Origin: Buddleja alternifolia
Taxonomy: Eukaryota; Streptophyta; Magnoliopsida; Lamiales; Scrophulariaceae
Assembly: GCA_019426215.1 (NCBI GenBank)
Contig: CM033402.1
Span: 23,694,104 to 23,758,103 of the forward strand
Direction of reading: 5' to 3'
DNA length: 64,000 nt
Shown: piece by piece, positions 10,525 through 20,859 of the stretch
Position numbering within the stretch: the stretch's first letter is position 1
Layout of the letters: the number at the start of each line of letters is the position of its first letter
Program-made: the position numbers and the translations under genes
The notes under the pieces: model-generated
Database searches by the model: none
Told to the model about the DNA's origin: nothing
Seen by the model: only the letters and a program-made list of their open reading frames with translations

Positions 10525-12732
10525 ATGGCATTTGCTAAAGTTCCCAAACTGACTGAATCAAATTTTGACACATGGAAAGTCAAAGCATTTACATATCTCT
10601 GTTCATGTGATGATGACATGTGTGATATTATTTCAGATGGGCCAATCAAAATATACAAAGTTATCACAAGAGCGCCTGGAGCCACGGAAGAAACTCCCGA
10701 TGGTTACGTTGAAAAACCAAAACAAGAATGGACTCCAGATGAGCGTCGAAGAGCTAATTTGGACAATGTTGGTCGTAACGCTCTATATACGGCTATTGGT
10801 GATAATGACAACTTATTTAACAAGATCAAGTCTTGCAAAACTACTAAAGAAACATGGGATAAGTTGGCTACGATTTGTGGTGGTTCAGCTCAAATCAAAG
10901 AAAACAAACTTTCCATTGCCAAGGAAAGGTTTAACGGCTTTAAGATGCTACCCAATGAAACTTTAGAGCAATTGGATATAAGATTTACAACTCTAGTTAC
11001 AGAACTTACATCGTTGGGAATGGATTTACAGAACCGAGAAATGGTGGTTAAAATCTTTAGAAGCTTACCAAGTAAATTCTTGATGAAGACAACCGCTATG
11101 AGAGAATCAAATATGCTGGATCTCCTAACTCCAGAAGATGCCTTTTCAGAGCTGAAAGCATTTGAGTTCGAGTTGAATTCTGCTAGTGATATTGTGAGTA
11201 GTCCAGTGATTGAATCTGGAGCGCTTATTGCATCAATCAAAGGTAAATCGGGTAATAAAGGAAAGAATTCAGATATCAATGAGGAAAAGGAGTTGGCTTT
11301 GCTGAATAGATTCAGGAAGTTCTTGAGATATGAAAAGAAAGGAAAAGGTTTCAATAATCAAGGACAAAGTTCATATCAAGCGCCTTCTCCTGTGCAACAA
11401 CAGTTTTAAGCGCCTCAGTATTCTGTTCCTTCACCCAAAGAGCCTGTTCAATACCAAGCGTCTACTCAAAGTCTCCCAGCTCCAGTGGTCTCAAAACCAC
11501 ACATTGCAAGTTTAACAAATGAACAAAAGATGAAAACTAATTTTTGTTATAATTGCAGGAAACCAGGGCACTACCAGGTAAATTGCCCTTATCCAAACGT
11601 ATCCAAGCCCTCAAGGCAGGATTACTTGGATAGAAACCAATTCAAGAGCAACCTTCGTCAACAAGGTTTGCTAGCGGAATCAGAACCAGCATCCGCACCT
11701 GAAGATTTAGAGTCATCAGAAGAAAGTATTGATGATGATGAGCCATTAGATGGCTCAGCGCTCATATGTCTCATGGCCAGAGATGATGAAGCGTCTCCTG
11801 AGGTAATCAATTAATTATCAATTCCTCTTTCTTATGATGAATTACTTGACAAAGTCAAAGAATACTACAATGAATGTCAAGAAGCTGCCAAAATATATCA
11901 AAATGATCTCGCTATTATCTCATCACTCACAAGAGATAAAGTGATGCTCAGAGCAGAGTTGCGAGTTCAGCAACAGTGCATTGAGAAGAACCAATCGCTT
12001 GAGAATGAAATTATTCAATTAAAAGGCGATCTTGATATAATAGTCAAGAGGGAAGCTGATTTGATCGCTAGACTTGCTAAATCAGAGCAGCTCATCTCAT
12101 CATTATCAAAAGCTTCTAGACAGTTGGATAATGTGACTGAAGTAACCAGATTATTTGGTGAGAAGACCAGTTTAGGATGCGATAAACTCGGTAAACAATC
12201 CAATCAATCTAATGTTACGGCAAACAACAAAGGAAAGGGTGTTATCTTTGTTGAAAAAGGTTCACAAGGTCAAACTCAAAATGAACCAAGTGACAATGGT
12301 AAGAGGCCAAATGAGAAAGTCAAAGCTAACTCAGGCAAGGGTAAGGGTAAGGCAAATGATTCACAAAGACGGGTTTATCCAAACGCTCAAAAGGCTAAAG
12401 ATAAGACTGACCACTGTGAGTTAAGCGCTAAGTGTCCAGCACCAAAAGTGCAACCCAAGCCAGTGCCAAGGAAATACCAGCGTCAATATCTAAGACAGTC
12501 AAGATCATATTATTGATACTATGATGATTATGATTATGACTATGATTATGACTATTATTATAATCGAGGGTATTATTATACACCCAAAAAGCACACACAA
12601 CACAATGTGAAACCCAAAAAGGCCAATATTCCTACAATGAAGACGAGGCAAATATGGGTTCCTAAAGTTCTAATTCAAACTAACAATGTTACTAATGTTG
12701 AAGGACCCAAGCAACAATGGGTACCTAAATAG
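10525..12732 (+). pseudogene. Sirevirus gag with zinc knuckle and coiled coil
   Basis: ATG 10525 opens MAFAKVPKLTESNFDTWK, a UBN2-type Copia capsid domain covering about residues 1-230. In the same frame follow a CCHC zinc knuckle (CYNCRKPGHYQVNC, about 11540-11585), an acidic stretch, a coiled coil (about 11830-12130), a Gly/Lys-rich region and an Asp-Tyr repeat (12517-12561). It ends WVPK then TAG at 12730. In-frame stops occur at 11407, 11812 and 12514 without frameshifts. Gag forms the virus-like particle around the element RNA. The 736-codon span and coiled coil are typical of sireviruses. Confidence 0.75.
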
Positions 12733-12762
12733 AAATAGAATTTCCCTTTTTGATTACAGGTA

Positions 12763-13614
12763 CCTAGAGCTAGAGCCGATACATCTGTATGGTACTTTGA
12801 TAGTGGATCGTCAAGGCACATGACTGGTTCCAAAGATCTTCTGATCAACTATCAAGCTGCCAATGGTCCTCAGGTTGTATTTGGTGACAACTCCAAAGGT
12901 AAAACCAAAGGTATAGGTACTGTGCATAGGGGGAACATCATGATAAGTGATGTTTATTTTGTTGAGGGTCTGAAGCACAATTTATTAAGCATAAGGCAAT
13001 TCTGTGATAAAGGCTTTGAAGTCATATTCTCAAGTGACTATTGCTATATAAACGACGCTAAGACTAAGTCTACTAAATTGAAAGGAAAAAGAACTAACAA
13101 CGTATATTTAGTAGATTGAGGTTCAACACTTGATAACAATTCAACATGTTTTGTTACTAAAAGTGAATCTAAAATGGGTTGGTTATGGCATAGAAAAATG
13201 AATCACCTCAACTTTAAGACAATCTCTCAGCTAATAAGTCAAAATCTTGTAGAGGGATTACCAAATGGACCATTTCATAAGGATCGTCTTTGTGACGCTT
13301 GTCAAATGGGTAAACAAGTTAAATCATCGTTCAAGAGAAAACCTCATCTATCTACCTCTAGAATACTTGCACTACTTCACAAGGACTTGTTTGGACCTGT
13401 TCAAATGGTCAGTGTAAGCGGTAAAAGATATACTTTGGTGATAGTAGATGATTTCTCTAGATTTACTTGGGTGGAATTTCTTTCATCCAAAGATGAAACA
13501 TGTGACAAGTTAACAACGCTTATTCGACAACTTCAAATATTGAAAAATCTTAAGGTTGCAAGAATAAGAAGTGATCACGGTACTGAGTTTACTAACAAGA
13601 TTGTTGAGAAGTGA
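12763..13614 (+). pseudogene. Sirevirus protease and N-terminal integrase, truncated
   Basis: The pol frame is in the same phase as gag, after TAGAAATAG. A pyrimidine-rich stretch ending GATTACAG directly before GTACCTAGAGC looks like a splice acceptor. The protease motif WYFDSGSSRHMTG has its catalytic Asp. A TGA lies at 13117-13119. The integrase zinc region (HRKMNHLNF and CDACQMGK) and HKDLFGPV and RIRSDHGTEF (first two catalytic Asp) follow. The frame stops at 13612. The catalytic Glu, reverse transcriptase and RNase H are absent because of a deletion. Confidence 0.75.
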
Positions 13615-14509
13615 ATTAGGTATGATTGATTTAAACGCTTAATCATTTTGCATCATACTTTATTAGACATATAATTTAAGGGGAATCCACTTGATTTATG
13701 TCTAAAAGCCTTTTTTAAAAACAAAACAAATGGTACAAGTTATCAACTTTAGGGGGAACCTTAAAATTGTACTTGAACATAACTGTAAGCGTCAATGATC
13801 AAAATTTTCAGATGCATGATTATCAACGCTCAGTATTATTTTTGCATAAAATATTGGACGCTCTAACATAAAAAGGACTTTGACTTTAAGCGTCTATATT
13901 ACAACAGTTATAATGAATACCAACCAATGGTATCAAGTTAAGCGTTGAAACTATCCCAATCAACTCTTAATATAAAAATATTTTCTTTACAAGCCATGCA
14001 TAAAGTTTACAAACTTCTTTCGAAGTAGTGGGTAGACTCAAAAGTCTATTTTGTACTCTACTCGCACGCTTCTATCACATCAAACTGGCGGGTAATCAAA
14101 AGTTTCTTTTTCAAAATGACGGTTCAGAGAAAGTACGTGTTTGTGTACGTGTCAGTGTACAATCAGGCGCGTGCGTTATACTCTGAAAATGCCAAACATT
14201 TTAAATTTTTTTAACTCGGATGTCAAATCTTTATATATGAGAATTACCAAATGTAACTTCTTTCTATTACACAAAACTCGCGTCCGCAGTTAATGAATTT
14301 ATGGCTGAGATTCAAAACTCGTTACACGTGTCTAAATCCTACAGAGACTAGAGAACACAAGTTTCAAAAATTCTTTACTGTGTCATTTAAAATACAATTT
14401 CTGCAGAAAGACAATTCACTTTTACTCAAACATATCTGCAAAACTTATTCTCTCTCTCTCTCTCAAAGCAAAAGAAAATCTCAGTTCATCTTTTTCACTA
14501 AAAAAAAAA
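13615..14509 (+). other. Sirevirus post-pol region
   Basis: There is no long reading frame. Two purine-rich GGGGGAA or GGGGAAT stretches (about 13680 and 13752) resemble the polypurine-like repeats seen downstream of pol in sireviruses. A TATA-like TTTATATATG lies near 14230. A CT-rich tract at 14450-14463 precedes the ATG at 14510, as in a 5' leader of a subgenomic transcript. The deletion junction with integrase is near 13615. Confidence 0.45.
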
Positions 14510-14698
14510 ATGGCACCAAAGAAATCTCCGTCTACTTCTGCTGAACTTACCATCAAGGTGACTGAAGGCCATGTTGTCGACTGGAAATGTCTCTATGAAC
14601 AACCTCAGATCAACCTAACAGACATGATGAACATCCTCAGATCAATTCTCTATGAACAACCTCAGATCAATTCTTTTATCTATCATATCATTGCATAA
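14510..14698 (+). pseudogene. Start of post-pol (env-like position) reading frame, truncated
   Basis: The ATG at 14510 opens MAPKKSPSTSAELTIKVTEG and the frame is soon fused to 3' LTR sequence. A third reading frame between pol and the 3' LTR is known in some sireviruses, where it is called env-like. The end of a comparable frame is seen on the minus strand at 63814-63999. A 22-bp sequence (14592-14613) is repeated at 14649-14670 next to the junction. No transmembrane segment can be judged from the fragment. Confidence 0.4.
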
Positions 14699-15070
14699 AC
14701 TGATTAAGTCAAACACAATCAAAAGCTAAGCAACTAAGAAACCTCTTGTGACGCTAAAGCTTTCAAAGAGAAGACTCCAAAAATCATTCCGCCGTGCTAA
14801 CACTGATTAAAAGCTTAACCTACTTGGTCAAAGTATTCAAATCTTGAAGTCTGAGTTAACTTTCTAAAAACAGTCTTCATCAGACGCTTCGCCAAAGCGC
14901 AAATATTTTTAAGTGAACGCTTAAGTCAAGCGTTAGACACTTCAAGCGTCTATCTTTTCAAGCGTCCAAAAACCTTTTAGTACGAAACTTTTTGAAGTCG
15001 AAAAAGACTTCAGGGTCTATTCACCCCCCCCCCCCTTCTAGACCCTTTCGTATGCCACTTGGGACCAACA
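14667..15070 (+). repeat. Truncated 3' LTR of Sirevirus-type element
   Basis: This matches 10010-10421 of the 5' LTR with several substitutions and small indels. The junction shares TCAATTCTTTTA with both sides, consistent with a deletion through short homology. It ends CCAACA at 15070. Confidence 0.8.
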
Positions 15071-15589
15071 AACGTTTAGACTTTGAAGTACCACTTGATA
15101 CACAAAATCTTTGATCTCCACTTGAACATTGTAGAAAATAGCGCGGGTGTATACCTCTAAAGCATCCTCCTCTATCCACATAGGGGTGTCAGTTGATGAC
15201 TTAGAGACCAAAGACTCGTGATTTAATCTTGCATTATTATTCCTTTGTCTGTCCATAGCACTTTCAAATCTACTATAAAACTCAATGATTATATCACCCT
15301 TCACATAAAACGGGTTAAAGAATGAGTTAATAGACTCTGAAATCAAAGTTGTCCTCAATATCCCACCCATCGAAACATCTCGATAGTATGCAGATACCCA
15401 TGAATGTCTATTCTCGTAAATTTCAGAAAGCCAATCAATATGTCTTAGTCCGTACTTTGAAATGAGAGCATTCCATCCCTCTTCAAACTCAATGGGAGTG
15501 ATGTCGTCGTTATACACAAAATTATTAACCTTTCTCAACACTTCAGCATATTTACCTGTATGTGGTGAAATCTGTAAACGTAAAACTCA

Positions 15590-16250
15590 AATTAATAACA
15601 TGTTATACAGTATGTTAACTAGTATTATACACTATAAATAGACATCATCATAAAGTTGATGAAAACATAATATACATAAAAAATAGCAAGTTCTATACAA
15701 TATACACTGTCTATAACTTAATTATACGGTATGATAGAAACCTTGGTAGGAAATCTCTTCATAATATGCCACGCGCACAGACGATGCCTAGCATTTTTAA
15801 ACACACTAGGAATAGCCTGCTTCATGGCCGGACATTGATCAGATACAATATAGTTTGGTTCCCGTCCCATCGCATGGGTAAAAGCTTCGAAAACCCACGT
15901 GTACGACTCAATGTCTTCTTTTGCGATTAGAGAAGCACCCAATGTGACTATTTTCTTGTGGGTATCTATACCAATAAAAGGAACAAACTTCATTTGATAC
16001 CTGAAAATGTTATAAAACAATATGTAAAAAAAAGTAACTAATAAGGTAGTATACAAAAACTGTATATACATTATACAGTGATTAACAAGGAGTTATACAT
16101 TACATATACACTGCCTATAATAAAAACTGTACCTTATCATTATACAGTCAATGTATCTACATTATACAGCAACTTATATGTGTTATGCAGTATATATTCA
16201 TTAACTATTGAAAAGAATGTACATTATCATATCTTATATGAAGTAAATGT
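15590..16250. repeat. CTGTATAATG-like motif cluster, block 4
   Basis: The transposase introns at about 15590-15735 and 16010-16250 carry many copies, mainly in the inverted direction on the plus strand (TATACAGT near 15602, 16071 and 16140), mixed with TATACACTG variants. The exon 15742-16000 has none. Confidence 0.7.
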
Positions 16251-17080
16251 GCTTACTTGTTGGATTAAAATGTTGCATCAACCGAGCAAACATCACCAAA
16301 TAGTTCAAAATTCCGTATTGCAATAGAATCGGCCCAAAACAACCTACTCATACACCCGTCGACATCTGTGTCATAATCCAATAAAAAACCTTCACACATG
16401 TTTTTCATAGTCATAAATTTCCTAACAATCATCTCCCCGTCATTCTCACCAACGTATTGCTTCACATCTCTTTATTGCATTTTTAAAATCTGCAGACGTC
16501 AACCCAACGTTATTAAACCCACCCGCAATTTCGTTTAGAAATGAATGTGATCTAACCGCACCAACGTTCACCTTTGATGCATTTAGGCAGAACATTATCT
16601 GTGACGAATCAATATTCCGATTAATTTTCAGAAACTGTTTACCCTCATCTGTTGCAAGTTTGTGACTGTGCCGCTCAACAAAATTCTTTATAACATATAC
16701 CTCTAGAGCACTAAAACTCATAACAATCTTAGCGTTACAATCACATCGACCAATCATAAACTTCTTCTTCCTATCGACATCATCGGAGTTTTTGTAAATA
16801 CCGAAACGACTGCATACATAGTTTTTTGATCAGACCGTACCATCCTTGTGTGTTTTTCGTGAGCACTTACAGACATTAAAACCACATAAACTAGCATAGT
16901 TTTTGTAAAATTCAAATGCAATCTTCAAGCTTTCAAATGCCTTACCAATGCAAGGTATAACCTTTGGGGCACACACTAGAACCCAATATTTGGAACCTCC
17001 AGGTGATGTGATCGAATTGGATGACAATGAAGATCCAACACATGGATTCTCAACATCATTATTGCTAACTACTACTGATC

Positions 17081-17655
17081 CTGTTAAGAATATACAGTAT
17101 AACACATCATAACATGCATTATGTGTATTACTATTATACACTGTGTAAACAAACAATATCCAGTAACTTATATATAATATTATACAGTAAATATACATGT
17201 GATATATAGTATGTTAATATGTAACAAACAGTATGTGGTAACATATAACATAGAATAATTAACGAGACTTCTTACTGTATAATATTGAATAAACCACTGT
17301 ATAAAATCAATAAATGTTCTAAACACTGTTTTTAATGCACTGTATATCACTATTGTACTTACTGTATACTTGTGTACATTCTACTGTATATAGTATTCAA
17401 CTGACTGTGAGGGTTGCATTTAATTCCACACTGTATAACCCCATTATATGAACTGTATAATGTAATATAATATACTGTATAATGGTGATTAATTTACTGT
17501 ATAATATATACACAATGATCAATTAAACCAATTGTAATTTCAGGTATACGCTATTGTATATCACACTTAGATATACTGTATATTGACATCTAAGGCGATG
17601 TACAACATAAACATACATTTTTCGTAAAACTCAGAAGATATGATGATAATTACGC
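17081..17655. repeat. CTGTATAATG-like motif cluster, block 5
   Basis: The first intron of the transposase gene contains copies in both directions: TATACAGTA near 17090 and 17182, then from about 17270 ACTGTATAATG or close variants near 17274, 17292, 17339, 17361, 17430, 17452, 17474, 17496 and 17573. Only a 19-base first exon separates this block from the right-end region of the element. Confidence 0.72.
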
Positions 17656-18140
17656 ATACCTGTGTCGATCTCAGCCATGAAAATGTAATAAAAAACAATG
17701 CTAATGTTTGAAAAAACGCCCAATTGATGACGGTAATGAATTGACAATGAATATATCTTATATTGATGTTGAATTGTCGATGATTCCGAGCTGAAATTGC
17801 AGATGATGAATTGATGATATATGAATTGAATATGAATTTAAGAATTTCTGTATCAATTGTAACTTTCCGGGAGCTGAAATTGGAAGGAATAATTAAAAAG
17901 GGAAGAGGAATCTGTTATTGCGTGTAATAAGGGATTTGATTTTGATCCTGCATGTTATTTGCATGGGTTTGTTAGAACTATTGACCAAAATGCCCCTATC
18001 ATCATTAAATTAAAGGTTAAAACTGAAATAATGACTTTAATTATGGACGTTGGGATCAAATGGTTTAAATGGTCTAGATTGGGTCTTATATCTTACCTAA
18101 AATATAGGGATGTATTTGATCCATACCCTATATATATATA

Positions 18141-18352
18141 GCTATAAATATGATGGCCAGCCTCCAGCAGATGGGACAACTATGGTGTTCCTCTCCATAG
18201 GATCAATGAGATTGAAGCTCTTAGGATCCTTTTTTGGATCAAAATTCCCAAATCCCTTTCCAACCGAATCAGATGGTTCTCAGTAAATATCATCCCCGTG
18301 CCTTACAACACGAGTTGTACCCTAGAATTGTATGCAACTCTGTACAACCTCG
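18141..18352 (-). pseudogene. Laccase long exon, 3' half
   Basis: On the minus strand the piece continues from the TSD of the solo LTR: LYRVAYNSRVQLVL, a TAA at 18303-18305 where a Gln codon would be one base away, then [10 protein letters not shown]. About 10-12 codons are then missing, near 18262-18272, before [20 protein letters not shown] and [13 protein letters not shown]. The missing segment is where laccases carry HPxHLHG, whose histidines bind the type 2/3 and type 1 coppers. Small deletions follow, and the exon is cut at about 18141 by the MULE. This is a clear laccase piece that cannot encode a working active site. Confidence 0.85.
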
Positions 18353-19100
18353 TGTTGAGAAATCGATTCAAAATCGAACCCAAAATGGTACGTAGCGGAA
18401 CAAAAAATAGAGACCTAGCTCTTATGCGCACATGCATGATATTACAAAAATAAACAATAGATAATATGGCTAAAGCAACTAATTAAACACTTTAATTAAT
18501 AATTATTATTGCCTATTTATAGCTAACAATTAAAATAACAATTAAAAGACTAAATAATTAAACGCTTTAATTAAAACTAATAATTGCATAACTATAAAAC
18601 AATAATAATTGCAAAAACGAAGAAAACAAACCTTACACCGAAGATTAGAACTCGCCGGTAGAAATCACCTCCACCGCAAATCTCCTTCATCTTGAGGGAA
18701 TCGGAGCTCGTTCACCACAAAGCCTTCTTCGCAATGCCTCAACAAACTCGAGGAGTGTGGGCTCCAAAAAAAATACTACTAAAATAAAACTCCTTAAGAG
18801 GAATTTTATTTTCTTAGGCTAGCTTGTTCTCATAGTCAAATAATACCTCGAGAACTACTTTTGCCTCCTTTTTAAGTTGTATGTTTGAACTTCCCTTTAA
18901 ACCCCTTTATATAGGGATGTCAAGGGATGAAAACCTTGTAAGAATTCTATGTGAGATCCCAAAGAAAGAAAGAGAAAACAAGTGGGTGGAAAAAGAACAA
19001 AAAAGTAAAATAAAATGTGGTGCCAGCTACAGGGCACGTGCCCCACACGCGTTAGCTGCATCGCCTCTGCTGGCGCTGACGCGCGCGTGCAACACACGCT
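18353..19100 (-). repeat. Reversed solo LTR (family S), part 1
   Basis: This is the end of an LTR in reverse orientation. TGTTGAGAAATCG at 18353 is the complement of the LTR 3' end. It is flanked by CCTCG (18348-18352), which recurs after the other end of the LTR at 26466-26470. No primer-binding site or internal region is attached, so it is a solo LTR. It is split at 19100 by the nested non-autonomous Gypsy-like element. A reversed TATA box lies at 18907-18914. Confidence 0.82.
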
Positions 19101-20725
19101 TGATATATGTTATTTTTACACTAGTTTTCCCCCGTTTATTGACTTGGTTTTGATTGTTTTCATGATAATTTGATGACATATGATGCTTGGACCCTTGTTT
19201 TCTCATATTTTCTAGAAAAACATATCATTTGGAGAAAAGAACAAGAATTGAAGATAAATCATGCATAAAGATACAAACTGTCTGCGCAGTGCTAGAGTTT
19301 ATGGAATAGATTTCTCTACCCATGTCCAAATTACACACTTCTTATACCAATGGAAAGATAAGAGGCAAAGGTACATTTCTTATGTTGAAGACAAAGATCA
19401 GATATGTAGGGAAGGAGGTGAAAACGTCATCGGAAGAGACGTCTTACGATGGAGTTTTCTCATTCAGTGACTTGTGAGACAATTTTGTCATCTTTAACGT
19501 TTGATTTCGGCCCTAGTGTCTTCTGGAGAGTTGTAGATCTTTGTTTTAGGATTCTACAGCAACTTGAATCAGTGAATTCCGACATCGGTAGAGAAAGTTA
19601 TGCGAAGTTTACCAAAACTGGCTGGAGCAGCAGGGGACGAACGCCGCGGCGTTCAACAAGCGAACGCCGCGGCGTTCACATGCAGTAGCCAACGCCGAGG
19701 CGTTCAACAAGCGAACGCCGCGGCGTTCGAGGCAGCGGGTTGGTCTATAAATTCCCCTTTTAGCCATTTTTTACCCTAACTCACCATAGTAGCAGCTGCC
19801 ACACGAAAAAGAGAGGGAGAGGGAGCTTGGGAGAGTGATTTTGAAGGTCAAAACGTCTACTTGAAGGCCCGGATTCGTGAGAAGACGGAGAATTCAACGA
19901 GGAATCCACATCTCTACAAGAATTAGGGAGTTTTTACATCTTTATTTCTTGAATTTGTTCAAACCTCTTATGGCTTGTATGATTTATAATTGCACTTTTG
20001 ACATGAATATGAGCTAAACTTGTTTGATTGAGGCCATGGATAGGCCATTTATGTTATTTTGATTGTTGATTTGTTGGTGTTTATTGGATTAATTTTGGTT
20101 TTAGCTATGTATTCAATATTTGATCTCAATGCTACATTTGCTTGATCGCCAAGTGTTTGATAAAATGCCTAGGTTAGAGATCGAGAGATAATAACCTAGG
20201 GAAGATATAAACATTGAATACCCTATAGTTAAACCGACTAGAGATAGACTCGGTTTCTTTAGGTGGTTTTCCATTCACGTGGGGAATTCCTAGACCTTAA
20301 ATGCATCCTCGTTAATCGGGTTTTCATATAGAGATATATAGGAAATCGTTACCAAGGGTAGGGTTGCTATGCCAAGAGATTGGGTGGTACGTACGTTAGG
20401 GAATTTTGCCTTAGCTAAATCAATCTAATAATCCAATAGAACCTAAATCACAATCGAAATGCATAATTGGTTGAACCATGTGCCTTGATCGATTCTCTCT
20501 ATTGTTTTCTCCCTTTATTTGGTGTGATGTTGCCTTAGTTTATTTTCTAGTATTTATTAATTTGTTAATCAACCTTTCTATCGACCGATTTAACTTAGAA
20601 TTGAGTAATATAGTAGTCTTGGTACTTAGATTATAGTTGTCCCTGCGGATACGATAACCCCGGACTTAGAAATCCACTTTACTACTTACGCGACCTAGTT
20701 CTCTTGCTAGGATTTTGTCGTGTCA
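19101..20725 (+). repeat. 5' LTR of non-autonomous Gypsy-like element
   Basis: It starts TGATATATG and ends TTGTCGTGTCA. It contains four palindromes (19639-19728) followed by TATAAA at 19746-19751, marking the likely U3/R promoter. Confidence 0.88.
19639..19751 (+). promoter_or_regulatory. LTR promoter: four-fold palindrome array plus TATA box
   Basis: GAACGCCGCGGCGTTC, a perfect 16-bp palindrome, lies at 19639-19654, 19662-19677 and 19713-19728. A variant with one central change and a first-base change lies at 19690-19705. Start-to-start spacings are 23, 28 and 23 bp. TATAAA follows at 19746. The same array is in the 3' LTR at 24268-24357. Symmetric sites at helical-turn-like spacing suggest dimeric protein binding. 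The binding factor is unknown. Confidence 0.6.
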
Positions 20726-20731
20726 AGTTTT

Positions 20732-20749
20732 TGGCGCCGTTGCCGGGGA
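20732..20749 (+). other. Primer-binding site, Asp-tRNA type
   Basis: TGGCGCCGTTGCCGGGGA follows the 5' LTR by six bases. It matches the primer site seen in Athila-like plant Gypsy elements, complementary to Asp tRNA. Confidence 0.78.
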
Positions 20750-20859
20750 CAACTATGGTATCTAATATTGAGATTCTCTTATTTTTTCTGAGCTTAGATC
20801 ATTTTTTTTTCATACTAATTGTTTTGTCTTTCTTTGTGCGAGATTGATCTCATTAGTGC

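Larger units (their letters stand above)
8753..15070 (+). mobile_element. Sirevirus-type Ty1/Copia element, internally deleted
   Basis: It begins TGTTAGATG at 8753 and ends CCAACA at 15070, inside the MULE transposase. It has a 1669-bp 5' LTR, a primer-binding site complementary to initiator Met tRNA, a long gag with coiled coil, protease, and the first half of integrase. The second half of integrase, reverse transcriptase and RNase H are missing. The 3' LTR survives only as its last roughly 404 bp. The flanks TTTCA and AACGT do not match, so no target-site duplication is seen. This suggests recombination between two elements or loss at one edge. Sirevirus assignment rests on gag size and coiled coil, the post-pol frame and the LTR end. 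Confidence 0.8.
15071..17678 (-). pseudogene. MULE transposase, FAR1 DNA-binding and DDE part
   Basis: A first exon ATG at 17678 (MAEIDT) ends at a GTATGC donor. Exon 2 (17080-16257) encodes a FAR1-type WRKY-GCM1 zinc-binding region (AFEFYKNYASLCGFNV). It has a TGA at 16830-16832, a one-base frameshift near 16475 and a TAA at 16265-16267 after DATF, whose Asp fits the first DDE catalytic residue. Exon 3 (16000-15742) encodes FVPFIGIDTHKK and NYIVSDQCPAMKQAI (second catalytic Asp) and RHRLCAWHI. Exon 4 (15571 onward) encodes EFEEGWNALISKYG and RHSWVSAYYRDV up to the Copia junction at 15071. Such proteins cut and paste MULE ends in the nucleus. Three lesions make it inactive. Confidence 0.75.
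1930..18128. mobile_element. Mutator-like element (MULE) with Ulp1 protease and FAR1-type transposase
   Basis: The two ends are imperfect inverted repeats of about 60 bp. GGGTCAAGATCTAATACAT at 1930 matches the complement of the right end at 18128, and both contain TAAGATATAAGACCCAAT (about 1963-1980 and complement at about 18078-18095). The element sits in a TA microsatellite, so the expected 9-bp duplication cannot be resolved; both flanks are alternating TA. Inside are two convergent genes, an Ulp1-type protease (2282-7414, +) and a transposase (17678 to 7988, -). Plant MULEs carrying Ulp1-like proteases are known. The transposase is interrupted by a Copia element at 8753-15070. It is inserted at the end of a laccase exon (18141). 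Both genes have stops and frameshifts, so it is not autonomous now. Confidence 0.75.

Noticed and set aside
19261..19688. Two frames of 69 and 79 codons in the Gypsy-like LTR, repeated at 23890-24317
   Set aside because: They lie in the LTR upstream of or across the promoter array; the second copy is the other LTR, not a gene family.
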